64,000 bases of DNA, taken from NCBI GenBank assembly GCA_964586655.1, contig CAZPGY010000012.1, forward strand, positions 1-64,000, in the 5' to 3' direction. Below, piece by piece: positions 26,108 to 35,100 of this stretch. Source of the stretch: JAJYSO01 sp964586655. Its GTDB lineage: Bacteria; Bacteroidota; Bacteroidia; Flavobacteriales; Flavobacteriaceae. A program made the translations under genes and the position numbers. The stretch's first letter is position 1. Every line of letters starts with the position of its first letter. The notes under the pieces are model-generated. The model did not search any database and was not told the origin of the DNA. It saw only the letters and a list, made by a program, of their open reading frames with translations.

Positions 26108-27052
26108 ATGACAAAACAGATTTTAATTATTGGTGCTTGTGGGCAAATTGGTACCGAGCTCACCTTGGCGCTTCGTCAACAATATGGCAACCAGCATGTT
26201 ATTGCCAGCGACATCCGAGAAGGCAGCGATGAGCTCATGTCTTCAGGACCCTTTGAACACCTGGATGCTCAGGATCAGGAGGCCATAGAAGATATCGTAA
26301 TTCATTATGGCATTGAAGAAATTTACCTAATGGCAGCCATGCTGAGCGCCACCGCCGAAAAACACCCCATGCGTGCTTGGGAACTGAATATGGGGTCTTT
26401 ATTCAACGTGTTGGATTTGGCCAAGGAAAATAAAATTAAAAAGATTTTTTGGCCCTCCAGTATCGCTGTTTTTGGACCAACTACGCCCAAAGAGAATACC
26501 CCACAAAAAACCATTATGGAGCCTTCAACGGTATATGGAATCAGTAAACAAACCGGGGAACGCTGGTGTGAATATTTTCATAAAAAACATCAAGTGGATG
26601 TGCGAAGCATCCGTTATCCCGGACTCATTAGCTATAAAACCCCTCCGGGCGGTGGCACTACCGATTATGCCATCGAAATTTTTCACGAAGCCGTCAAAAC
26701 CCAAAAATATACCTGCTTTTTAGAAGAAGATGCAGCCCTTCCCATGATGTTTATGGATGATGCCATTCGGGCTACCCTCGCTTTAATGGAGGCACCGGCA
26801 GCAAATTTAAGCATCCGGTCTTCCTATAATTTGGGGGGAATCAGTTTTACCCCAAAAGAATTGGCCGAAAGTATCCAAAAGGAAATTCCGGAATTTACCA
26901 TCGATTATGCACCTGATTTTAGACAAAAAATTGCCGATACCTGGCCCTCGAGCATTGACGATTCCCAAGCCCAAAAAGATTGGAATTGGCAAGCCGAATT
27001 TGACTTGCCCAAACTCGTCGAGGTCATGATCAAAGGCGTACAAGAAAACTAA
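26108..27052 (+). CDS. L-threonine 3-dehydrogenase, SDR (UDP-galactose-4-epimerase-like) type
   Basis: A 314-residue extended short-chain dehydrogenase. The Rossmann motif is GACGQIGTELTLAL (residues 9-22) and the catalytic Y143-x3-K147 is in VYGISKQTGE, with the serine in WPSSIAVFG. Residues diagnostic of the bacterial/psychrophile-type threonine dehydrogenase are present: RYPGLISYKTPPGGGTTDYA and LPMMFMDDAIRATL. It would oxidise L-threonine to 2-amino-3-ketobutyrate with NAD. The usual partner, KBL ligase, is not adjacent. Confidence 0.9.
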   Translation: MTKQILIIGACGQIGTELTLALRQQYGNQHVIASDIREGSDELMSSGPFEHLDAQDQEAIEDIVIHYGIEEIYLMAAMLSATAEKHPMRAWELNMGSLFNVLDLAKENKIKKIFWPSSIAVFGPTTPKENTPQKTIMEPSTVYGISKQTGERWCEYFHKKHQVDVRSIRYPGLISYKTPPGGGTTDYAIEIFHEAVKTQKYTCFLEEDAALPMMFMDDAIRATLALMEAPAANLSIRSSYNLGGISFTPKELAESIQKEIPEFTIDYAPDFRQKIADTWPSSIDDSQAQKDWNWQAEFDLPKLVEVMIKGVQEN

Positions 27053-27078
27053 TTGAAACCGACATCCCTTTTCAACCT

Positions 27079-27111
27079 GCAGGGATAATTCTATAAGAGA
27101 ATTGTCCCTGC
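27079..27111 (+). terminator. Hairpin after the threonine dehydrogenase gene
   Basis: A 14-bp stem (GCAGGGATAATTCT / AGAATTGTCCCTGC, one G-T pair) with a five-base loop begins 26 bp after the stop. The T-run after it is weak (CTTGTATTTA), so terminator function is probable rather than certain. Confidence 0.55.
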
Positions 27112-27249
27112 CTTGTATTTACCCCAAACCCAAGGCTAAAAATCGGTACTTATGCCGCAATGACAATTAATACAGACCAGGTTCTGGCTTCGCTGCCCTA
27201 CTTTAATTGTAAACATTTCATATACTAAAGGGGCATTCTGTCGATCATC

Positions 27250-27337
27250 AACATTTTAATCATTTTGAATTCTCTAATCCTTTTCATCGATTCTAAAGTC
27301 CGGCTGCTGTGAGCTATCTCTTTTTATGTCAGCGACC
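27250..27337 (+). repeat. Family D repeat, copy 1
   Basis: About 88 bp with high similarity to 37683-37769: AACATTTTAATCATTTTGAA, then TCTAAAG, CCGGCTG and GTGAGCTATC, ending TAGCGACC or CAGCGACC. Both copies are preceded by AATGACAATTA. It is non-coding and sits in a 560-bp gap with no intact gene. Confidence 0.65.
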
Positions 27338-27429
27338 CGCGGCTGCTCCCGGAATACGGTGTAACAAATTAGAGGAATCCATTTTTAGGCTATAAAACTT
27401 TCACTTTCGTATTATTTATAATTACCTGA

Positions 27430-27567
27430 TTCATTGACGCAAAATGCCATACATCCTTTGGTCGACAGCTGGTTGTAGAAACCCTGAACGTGACGATTAA
27501 AGTTGCCGGTAAAAGTAATTACAATAAAAAAGTAACCGAAACACAACAGCTAACATCATACAAATAA
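27430..27567 (+). pseudogene. Possible decayed coding fragment (45 codons, no start)
   Basis: A frame open from 27430 to a TAA at 27565 encodes a protein-like sequence (SFGRQLVVETLNVTIKVAGK, then a Lys/Asn/Thr-rich end) but has no ATG and is cut by a TGA just upstream. It may be the C-terminal remnant of a lost gene or simply chance. No family recognised. Confidence 0.2.
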
Positions 27568-27578
27568 TATCAAACATT

Positions 27579-27608
27579 TTGTATCATACAATAAGTTTTA
27601 TATCTTTA
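27579..27608 (+). promoter_or_regulatory. Promoter of the AAA ATPase gene, possibly leaderless
   Basis: TTG at 27579-27581, a 19-bp spacer and TATCTTTA at 27601-27608 (consensus except the last base). The start codon is at 27613, so the predicted transcription start coincides with the ATG. Confidence 0.5.
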
Positions 27609-27612
27609 TGCC

Positions 27613-28740
27613 ATGAAACCCACCAATCCTTTTCCGACCAGTGGCTATTATGGCCCGGCTTACTTCTGTGACCGTCAAACCGAAATTGACGTGTTGAGCG
27701 ATTGCGTTGAAGGAAATACCAATCTGACCCTGTTCGCTTCGCGACGACTTGGTAAAACCGGATTGATCCAACATTTTTTTCATCTCAATCGAAAGAAATA
27801 TATCGTACTTTATTTTGATATTCAGCAAACCCAAAGCATGGCGCAGTTTGTTTCGGCTTTGGCAGAAGGGATTTTGCGCTATAAAGAAGGGTCAAAATCA
27901 TTTATAAAGAAGGCTTGGGAGTTAATCAAAACCATCAGGCCGGTAATTTCTTATGATTCGTTGAGTGGTGAACCTTCGGTCAGCTTTACTTTTGTTGAAG
28001 ACCTTCATGCCCAAAACACCCTCAAATCCTTGCTTTCCTTTTTGGAGCAACAAAACCGTAAGGTCGTTATTGCCATTGATGAGTTTCAGCAAATAACCGA
28101 ATATGACGAACCGGGAACGGAAGCTTTATTACGCAGTGCCATTCAACAGCTAACCAATGTGGTCTTTATTTTTTCGGGAAGTAAAAAACACCTGATTACC
28201 GAAATGTTTGCTTCTCCCAATCGACCTTTTTATCAAAGCACCCGCATGTTGCCTTTGGGGAAAATTGACGAAGACCTCTATGTTGAATTTGCGGCAAAGC
28301 ATTTTAGCCAACACCGCAGAAAAATAGAACCAGATGCCTTAAAACGGGTGATGATTTTTTCAAGAAGACACACTTTTTACACGCAAATGCTTTTGAACCG
28401 GGCTTTTTTACGACAAGAAAAAAAGATTACCGAAGCCATTCTCCTCGAAGAAATTGAAAAAATATTTGGAGAGAACCAAGGGATCTATGAAGGCTACTCT
28501 TCGCTGCTGACCTCAGCGCAGTGGAAAGTTTTGAAAGCAATTGCAAGCGAAGAAAAGCTTTATCAGCCTCAATCTCAAAAATTCATCAACCGTTACCAAT
28601 TAGGAACAGCGGCCGGCGTGGGACGCATCATAAAAGCCCTTATCGACAAAGACTTGATTCTAAAATCATTTGACCCAAACCGAAAGCAATATTATGAAAT
28701 TCAGGATGTGTTTCTGTCCCGCTGGCTCGAACATTACTAA
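27613..28740 (+). CDS. AAA/STAND-type ATPase with C-terminal winged helix
   Basis: A 375-residue cytoplasmic ATPase similar to the archaeal-type ATPase_2 family seen in many Bacteroidota. The N-terminus NPFPTSGYYGPAYFCDRQTEID is a family signature. Walker A is ASRRLGKTG (residues 42-50), Walker B is VVIAIDEFQQ (151-160), and a sensor-like FIFSGSKKHLI follows. The last 80 residues (RYQLGTAAGVGRIIKALIDK, YYEIQDVFLSRWL) form a winged helix. The molecular role of this family is not established. It is a single gene with no toxin, phage or restriction neighbours. Confidence 0.8.
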   Translation: MKPTNPFPTSGYYGPAYFCDRQTEIDVLSDCVEGNTNLTLFASRRLGKTGLIQHFFHLNRKKYIVLYFDIQQTQSMAQFVSALAEGILRYKEGSKSFIKKAWELIKTIRPVISYDSLSGEPSVSFTFVEDLHAQNTLKSLLSFLEQQNRKVVIAIDEFQQITEYDEPGTEALLRSAIQQLTNVVFIFSGSKKHLITEMFASPNRPFYQSTRMLPLGKIDEDLYVEFAAKHFSQHRRKIEPDALKRVMIFSRRHTFYTQMLLNRAFLRQEKKITEAILLEEIEKIFGENQGIYEGYSSLLTSAQWKVLKAIASEEKLYQPQSQKFINRYQLGTAAGVGRIIKALIDKDLILKSFDPNRKQYYEIQDVFLSRWLEHY

Positions 28741-28755
28741 AACACACGAGGAGGA

Positions 28756-29169
28756 CTAAGAAACCCCCGCTGCAGTCGCTATATTATCGTTTAACTCCTC
28801 ATAAAACTCATCAAACTCCGCGCGTTGTTTTCTTCGGATTTTATACCTATTTACCTTTATTTTTTTGTCAGGGGTTTCAAAAATATAATCCCCATTTTTG
28901 TAGTCTATCTTTGTGATTGCAGACAACCGCAATTTCTTTATCCACAAAAAATACCAAACCATCAAATATTCATCCGTTATGTGCACATAACCTATAATTA
29001 ATTCGGCTAAAAACAAACCGGCTCCAATGACAAAAACGGGATAAAATATCTTATCCAAAAGATCGGCTTGCCCGGCAACCAAGTCAAAGGTTTTCATGAT
29101 AAGCAGCAAAAAAACAAAAACTGCCAAGAACCACAACTTCCGCGATGGGCGTGAAAACTTATGTGTCAT
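28756..29169 (-). CDS. Small membrane protein with a PH-like cytoplasmic domain
   Basis: A 137-residue protein with two adjacent membrane helices (about residues 12-30 and 40-62) and a C-terminal beta-rich domain (DEYLMVWYFLWIKKLRLSAI, KIDYKNGDYIFETPDKKIKV) that resembles bacterial PH domains. Its organisation is like that of the PH-domain protein at 40754-41176. It precedes nothing obvious; the alpha/beta hydrolase gene upstream on the same strand ends 61 bp before its start. Function unknown. Confidence 0.65.
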   Translation of the reverse strand: MTHKFSRPSRKLWFLAVFVFLLLIMKTFDLVAGQADLLDKIFYPVFVIGAGLFLAELIIGYVHITDEYLMVWYFLWIKKLRLSAITKIDYKNGDYIFETPDKKIKVNRYKIRRKQRAEFDEFYEELNDNIATAAGVS

Positions 29170-29230
29170 AGTTGGGCCTTTTATTTCAAAAAGAGGGAGT
29201 GAATTAGTGTTCTCTACAAAAATACAATTT

Positions 29231-30004
29231 TTAGCTCAAAAAATCTGAAACTGCTTTTTCCACCCCTGATTTTTGTTCAATATAGCTCAAATGTCCATCA
29301 GGAAAAACCAAAAGTTCAGCACCGGTTTCTGCCGCCACTTCCCGAAGAGATTCTACAGGAATCAAACCATCGTCCTCTCCGGCAATAATCCATTTCTTTC
29401 CGGTAAAATCTTTTAAAAATTGTGTCCGATCTTTTCGGATTTTCATACCTCGAACAGCAGCTTGAATAGCTTGGGGCGACATCTTCATCGCTTCAGCAAT
29501 TAACCAGTCGAGTTCTTTTTTAAATTTACTTTTACTTTGTTCGGCAAACAAGTTACTCACCCCCATTTGTACAAAAGCTTTTTTGTGTTTCCCAACAATT
29601 TTAAGCACCTGATCGCGCTCTTTTAATCGTTTTTCAGAATCGGGACGAGACGAAGAATCCATCAACAACAAGCGTTCTATCTTTTCGGGATATCGCTCCA
29701 ATAAAGCCAAGCTAATATACCCTCCCATAGAATGCCCGATAAGTGCAGCTGATTTCATTCCCACTTCGTCCATAACAGCTGCCACAGCATCGGCATAAAG
29801 CTCCATTGAGTGGGTTTCGGCATAACTCGGACTTGCCCCATGACCAAACAAATCCAAGGTTAATATTCGATACTTATCTTTGAGTAAAGGAATAAAATCA
29901 TCCCAAATTTTCGATTGTTCCAAAAAGCCATGTAACAAAACTACCGATTTACCCGCTCCGTAGGTTTGATAATGAATGGGCGTCCCCTTAAAATCCACTG
30001 TCAT
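29231..30004 (-). CDS. Alpha/beta hydrolase
   Basis: A 257-residue soluble serine hydrolase. The nucleophile elbow is G-H-S92-M-G-G, the oxyanion strand is VVLLHGFLEQ, the acid is in AGEDDGLIPVES, and the catalytic histidine is in DGHLSYIEQ near the end. The ATG at 30004 is used because the in-frame extension to 30046 adds residues not typical of the fold. No signal peptide. Substrate unknown; size and motifs fit generic esterases of the MhpC/BioH-like group. Confidence 0.9.
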   Translation of the reverse strand: MTVDFKGTPIHYQTYGAGKSVVLLHGFLEQSKIWDDFIPLLKDKYRILTLDLFGHGASPSYAETHSMELYADAVAAVMDEVGMKSAALIGHSMGGYISLALLERYPEKIERLLLMDSSSRPDSEKRLKERDQVLKIVGKHKKAFVQMGVSNLFAEQSKSKFKKELDWLIAEAMKMSPQAIQAAVRGMKIRKDRTQFLKDFTGKKWIIAGEDDGLIPVESLREVAAETGAELLVFPDGHLSYIEQKSGVEKAVSDFLS

Positions 30005-30058
30005 ATTTCGTAATTTTTTAACCGCAAAATAATCGAAATTTATCAATTAGAAATGAGC

Positions 30059-30215
30059 TCATTTAAACTTTCTATTATTAGCTGCATCCCGAAGTTTCAG
30101 GATTGCCCCATATTTTGCCTTTTCTTACTCCATAGCTACGGCTATGCAGTGCAAGAAAGACTTCATCTGGGACAAAAATCTCTATTTTCCGCTTCAATCC
30201 TAAAAGTTTAAATGA
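30059..30215 (-). repeat. Family A repeat, copy 2 (MITE-like, 157 bp)
   Basis: This copy is inverted relative to 11261-11408, with the same ends (TCATTTAAAC and GTTTAAATGA). It carries an additional hairpin-like ATCCCGAAGTTTCAGGAT where copy 1 has an unrelated A/T-rich segment. It lies between divergent genes and upstream of the promoter at 30272-30300, so it interrupts the shared intergenic region without separating that promoter from its gene. Confidence 0.85.
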
Positions 30216-30271
30216 CCTCGACAAAATGAAAAAATCATAGCGATTAATCGCTAAACATTCCTTAAAAACAA

Positions 30272-30300
30272 TTGCAAGACAAGAAAAATTATTATCTTTG
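30272..30300 (+). promoter_or_regulatory. Flavobacterial promoter of the RND efflux operon
   Basis: TTG at 30272-30274, an 18-bp spacer and TATCTTTG at 30293-30300, 32 bp upstream of the ATG at 30332. This argues that the longer in-frame extension back to 30272 is not translated. Confidence 0.7.
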
Positions 30301-30331
30301 CCTTTCTCAAGTAAATATACCTTTTAGAGCC

Positions 30332-30718
30332 ATGCAAAAAATCTTAACCCTCATATTTGCTTTATACCTGTGCATTGGTAGTTCTTGTGCAGTCAAAGCT
30401 GAGGTATTGGATTTCTTAAACGGCGATGCATCCATTGAATATACCAAGCACGCAGAAAAATCAGGTGCCCTTCAGTATACACAAGTCAATGAAGCATGCT
30501 CACCAAGCCATCAAAGCCTTTCTAAAAGTGACTTTACGATAGCTTTCACTACACAAACCCCTGATTTTCCGGGAATCGTATTATCTTTTATCGCAGTCCT
30601 CTTCTTTGGACGGATTCACTACAAACGCCGTCGAAAACCCGGGGATTCCTTTCCTTATTCAAAACGCTACAGTCCACCGCTCTACCTTCAGTTTCAGCGG
30701 CTGCAACTCTACGCCTAA
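30332..30718 (+). CDS. Small exported/membrane protein at the head of the RND operon
   Basis: A 128-residue protein. It starts at 30332 (MQKILTLIFALYLCIGSSC), giving a signal peptide. The mature part has few cysteines, a short soluble segment (EVLDFLNGDASIEYTKHAEK) and one membrane helix near residues 80-98 (FPGIVLSFIAVLFFGRIHY), then a strongly basic tail (KRRRKPGD) and PPLYLQFQRL. Small proteins of this layout often precede metal or drug RND operons in Bacteroidota, but I do not know the family name or function. It is 89 bp upstream of the tolC-like gene. Confidence 0.6.
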   Translation: MQKILTLIFALYLCIGSSCAVKAEVLDFLNGDASIEYTKHAEKSGALQYTQVNEACSPSHQSLSKSDFTIAFTTQTPDFPGIVLSFIAVLFFGRIHYKRRRKPGDSFPYSKRYSPPLYLQFQRLQLYA

Positions 30719-30736
30719 ATAGTGATTCTCTTTCAA

Positions 30737-30781
30737 AACCCCAACCCGATAGGGGGCTATACTTTGGGGTTCCCTCTTTAA
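30737..30781 (+). promoter_or_regulatory. Hairpin between the head gene and the tolC-like gene
   Basis: The 8-bp inverted repeat AACCCCAA (30737-30744) / TTGGGGTT (30774-30781) encloses 29 bases including a GGGGG run and is followed by CCCTCTTTA. It could be a partial terminator or attenuator setting the ratio of the small protein to the pump. Confidence 0.4.
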
Positions 30782-30807
30782 TATTCACTATTTAATTCTA
30801 TTTACAT

Positions 30808-32160
30808 ATGAAGCGTACCCCGCTAATGCTATGCTTGGCATTCGGCATATTAAATTGGTCTTTGCAAGCGCAAAACCCGACAACGCCAAGCTTATCTCGG
30901 CTCTTCCAAAAAGTCCGCTCCTATCCGGGACTTATTGCTGAAAAGGAAGGCATAGAAGCCGCCAAATTGAACGTAAAAATTACCAAAAGAGAATATCTCC
31001 CCGACTTGAATTTTCAAGCCCAAAATACCATAGGCACTTACCGTGGAACTGCGGGTGGCTTTTTCCCCACCAACGGCATTTTTAATGTAAGTGGTAACGG
31101 TATATCAGGGAATACGGCAGTCAACACCTTTATTTCTGCTACCCTGCAATGGGAGTTTTGGCAATTTGGAAAACACCAAAATCAAGTTGAATTGACCAAA
31201 ATTCAACAGGAAAAAGCCGTCAATCAGTATCAACTTGAGGAAATCACCCTAAAACGCAAGGTAACCACTGCTTTTCTCAACTGGCAATTCAGTCAATATA
31301 TGTTAAATTGGGCTCAGCAAGAGCACAAGCGCAATCAGCATATTTTCAAACTCTCACAAAGTTTGGTCAAAAGCGGATTGACCTCAGCAGCAGACTCCTT
31401 AGCTGCCAAAACCAAACTAAAGCAAGCGGCAGCCCATCAAAATAAATGGGCCGCACAAGCATTTGACAGTCGACAAAAAATCAGGGAGCTCACCGGCATC
31501 CTACCACAAATGAATCAGCCTGCGGCTGCTTTTTTACAAACGGCGCTTGAGACCTCGCCTCTTTTCAATGAAGAAGCACATCCCTTGGTGGCGATCAAAG
31601 TAAATCAGCAGGAAGCATTGAAAAAGCGACAAGAAAACATCAACCGACAGATGCTTCCTAACCTCTCTCTTTTGGCCGGTGGTTTGATACGAGGGGTTGG
31701 ATTTTCAGAACAAGGACAGGCTTTTGCCGATAGCTATCAACTGCCCAATCGCAACTATCTCGTCGGATTGGGATTGACTTGGAACATTAGTCAATTCTAT
31801 ACCCGAGGACTTCGGCATCAAAAACTCAACCACCATCAACAACAGATTGAGGCGCAGAAGACCCAAATTAAACGGCATCTGGAACAGCAAAAATCTTCCT
31901 TAAAAAATCATTTAAAAAAAGTACGTCAAGAGATTAAAATGGCCGAAGAATCCTATCGAGCAGCCCAAAAATCATTCGATTTATTCCAAGTTCGGTATGA
32001 AAAAGGACTTATCGATTTGACGGCACTTTTACAAATTCAAGAGATGCTTCAGCTCACCGAAAGATCACTTATTGCGGTCTATTATCGTTATTGGCAATAT
32101 TGGAATCGCTATGCGTATACCACTGCAGATTACCGTTTTCTCACTTCTATTTTTAATTAA
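30808..32160 (+). CDS. TolC-family outer-membrane efflux protein
   Basis: A 450-residue outer-membrane factor. A signal peptide (about residues 1-22, ending LQA) precedes long amphipathic helical hairpins typical of TolC: KVRSYPGLIAEKEGIEAAKLNVKI and LKNHLKKVRQEIKMAEESYRAAQKSFDLFQVRYEKGLIDL. The paired repeat structure and the C-terminal QIQEMLQLTERSLIAVYYRYWQ fit. It should form the outer-membrane duct for the RND pump encoded 8 bp downstream. Confidence 0.9.
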   Translation: MKRTPLMLCLAFGILNWSLQAQNPTTPSLSRLFQKVRSYPGLIAEKEGIEAAKLNVKITKREYLPDLNFQAQNTIGTYRGTAGGFFPTNGIFNVSGNGISGNTAVNTFISATLQWEFWQFGKHQNQVELTKIQQEKAVNQYQLEEITLKRKVTTAFLNWQFSQYMLNWAQQEHKRNQHIFKLSQSLVKSGLTSAADSLAAKTKLKQAAAHQNKWAAQAFDSRQKIRELTGILPQMNQPAAAFLQTALETSPLFNEEAHPLVAIKVNQQEALKKRQENINRQMLPNLSLLAGGLIRGVGFSEQGQAFADSYQLPNRNYLVGLGLTWNISQFYTRGLRHQKLNHHQQQIEAQKTQIKRHLEQQKSSLKNHLKKVRQEIKMAEESYRAAQKSFDLFQVRYEKGLIDLTALLQIQEMLQLTERSLIAVYYRYWQYWNRYAYTTADYRFLTSIFN

Positions 32161-32168
32161 AATCGACT

Positions 32169-35100
32169 ATGAACATCATCAGATTAGCGTTAAGAAAGCC
32201 CATCGCCGTCATTGTAGCCGTACTGGCCATCATCTATTTTTCGATTACCACCATCTCCAATATCAAGATTGATATTTTCCCCGAAGTTGAAGCCCCGGCG
32301 GTATATATTGCCATGCCTTATGGCGGATTGTCTCCGGCTTATATGGACGGCTTTGCAGCCAATCAACTTCAAAAAACCCTCGTTTTTGTCAGTGGAGTAA
32401 AAAACTTGGAATTAAAAAGTGTCCAAGGCCTGACCTTAATCAAATTATCCTTTAAGCCGGGAACCGATATGGCAGAAGCCCAGGCACAAATTGCCACACA
32501 AGTCTCACGAGCTATGGCCTTTTTGCCGCCCGGCGCCGTGGCTCCGCAGGTGGTTCGCTTTGATGCCGCCGCACAACCCATCGGGCAACTCGTTTTTGAA
32601 AGCCCCAAGCGTTCCATCCCGGAACTTCAGAATATGGTCGGTTCCATTATTCGCCCCTCTTTTGTGACCATCCCCGGAATTAGCGCACCCGCTCCATTCG
32701 GTGGCAACAACCGGTCTATGGTCATCAATACCGATCCTGAAAAAATGAAAGCCTATGGACTGACCGCTGAAGATATTTTGAGGGCGCTCAACAAAAATAA
32801 TTTCCCTTCCCCGGCCGGAAATATTGACATCAACGGCGTCAACTATATGGCACCCGTCAACACGCTGGGGTCAGACCCGGAGAGTTTTATGGACATTCCC
32901 ATTACCAAACGCGATGGGCATACCATTTTTATCAAGGATGTAGCCCAAGCAAAGATATCATCGGATAAAGTTACCGGTTATGCCCTGGTTAACGGAAAGA
33001 GAACTGTTTACCTGCCGGTAATTAAAAAATCAAGCGCCTCTACCTTGGCGGCAATCAACAATATCAAACAAGCCGTACCACGATTACAGAGCTACCTGCC
33101 CAAAGATGTCAAAATAGATTTTGTTTTTGACCAATCTGATTACATCGAGAATTCCTTAAACAACCTCATCCACGAAGGCATTTTGGGAGCATTGCTCACC
33201 GGCCTGATGATTTTGCTTTTCTTGGGCGATACTCGCGGCGCTTTAATCGTGATTTTCACCATTCCCATTGCCATTCTCACCGCCATCATCGTCCTCAGTT
33301 TATTTGGCTTGACCATTAACATTATGACCCTGAGCGGCCTGGCTTTATCGATAGGAATATTGGTGGATGAAGCCACGGTGACCATAGAAAACATCCATCA
33401 GCATTTTGACAAAGACAAAAGTAAAGCACGAGCTATCTTAGATGCACTTTTGGAAATATCGGTTCCCAAATTTCTCATCCTCTTGTGTATTTTGGCCGTG
33501 CTGGTTCCCTCTTTTATGATGTCCGGCATACCCAAAGACATGTTCATGCCGCTTTCCATTGCGGTGGGTGCTGCAATGACCGCTTCTTATTTAGCTTCAC
33601 AAACCTTTGTTCCGGTAATTGCCAATTGGTTTATGAAGCAAAAAAAGAAACCCAAGGTGCAAAAAGAAAGTCGTTTTGATCGGTTTAAAGCGCGTTACTT
33701 GCGTTTTATCGATAACAATGAAGCACGAAAAAAATGGATCCTCGCCGGATATGGCTTTATCGCAATTTTGTTAATTGGAATGCTGTTTAAGAACATCGGT
33801 ACCAACATCCTGCCTCCGAGTGAATCCAAAGACCTGCAATTGCGCATCAAAGCCCCGATTGGTTCCTCTTTGGATGTAACCGAAGATTATGTTTTGCAGG
33901 TGCGTAAGGAAATCAATGACTATATCGCGCCTCAAGAGCTGGCCATTACCTCAGCCTTTGTGGGTATGAACTCCCCCAACACCCCAATCAACCCCATTTT
34001 CTTATTTACCAGTTCCTCCAACGACGCCGTTTTGCGTTTCTCCTTGCCCGAAAATTTTGAACGAGATATCGAAGAGTTTAGGCAAGGCTTACGACAACAA
34101 CTGACGGCAAAGTTTCCACAACTCCAATTCAGTTTTGAGCCCATGGAGTTGGTTGAAAAAATATTGGGACAAGGATATGCCACCCCTATTTCCATTGAAG
34201 TCTTGGGTCGAGAACTGAACAAGGTTAAAAATTATGCCGAGAAGATTGCACATCGCCTAAAAGCAAAAGATTTCCTCAAAGATGTTCAAATTGCCGAACC
34301 TGTTGAATATCCGGCGATTTCCATTAACATTGATCGAGCGCGGGCTAATCAGCTCGGGGTAAGCCTTCAAGACATCAGTGCCGTGCTGACCACTGCCACT
34401 TCCTCCTCGCGCTTTGTCAACAAGAGTATGTGGTTAGACCCCAATTCAGGACTCGTTTTCCAGTTGCAAATGCAATTGGAAGACGCTCAAATCAACGCCA
34501 TCAGTGACTTAAAAAACCTGCCTTTGAGATCAGGAAAACACAGTCCGATTTTGGCCGACGTGGCCGATATCAAAACCACGCATATTCCCGGCCAGGTCAA
34601 TCGAAAAGGTCCCAATCGCTATGTGACCCTTACCGCCAATATTGAAAATATAGACCTGGGATCGGCAACCCAAGAAGTTCAAGATATTTTGGATAATATG
34701 GAAACGCCTCCACGAGGGTATCATGCCAATTTGGTGGGAAAAGTTGGAATTTTAAAAGAAACCTTATCCGGTTTAGAATCGGGATTGCTCGTGGCCATCG
34801 TGGTCATCTTTTTGCTATTGACCGCTTATTATCAATCTTTTAAAATTTCCTTGGTCATTGTTTCCGTGGTTCCGGCAGTGGTTGCCGGCAGCTTATTGAG
34901 TTTGAGTCTGCTGGGAAGCACACTAAACCTGCAGTCCTATATGGGAATCATTATGGCGGTAGGCGTGTCAATCTCCAATGCGGTACTACTGATTGATCAA
35001 GCTGAAATTGCGCGGAAAAGAAAATTATTAAACGTACCTGACTCGATTAGATCAGCAGTTAACACGCGCTTTCGCCCCATTCTTATGACCACTATTGCCA

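Noticed and set aside
30588..30788. Minus-strand frame of 66 codons upstream of the tolC-like gene
   Set aside because: It overlaps the head gene of the operon and the hairpin, with Arg/Glu-rich low-complexity content.
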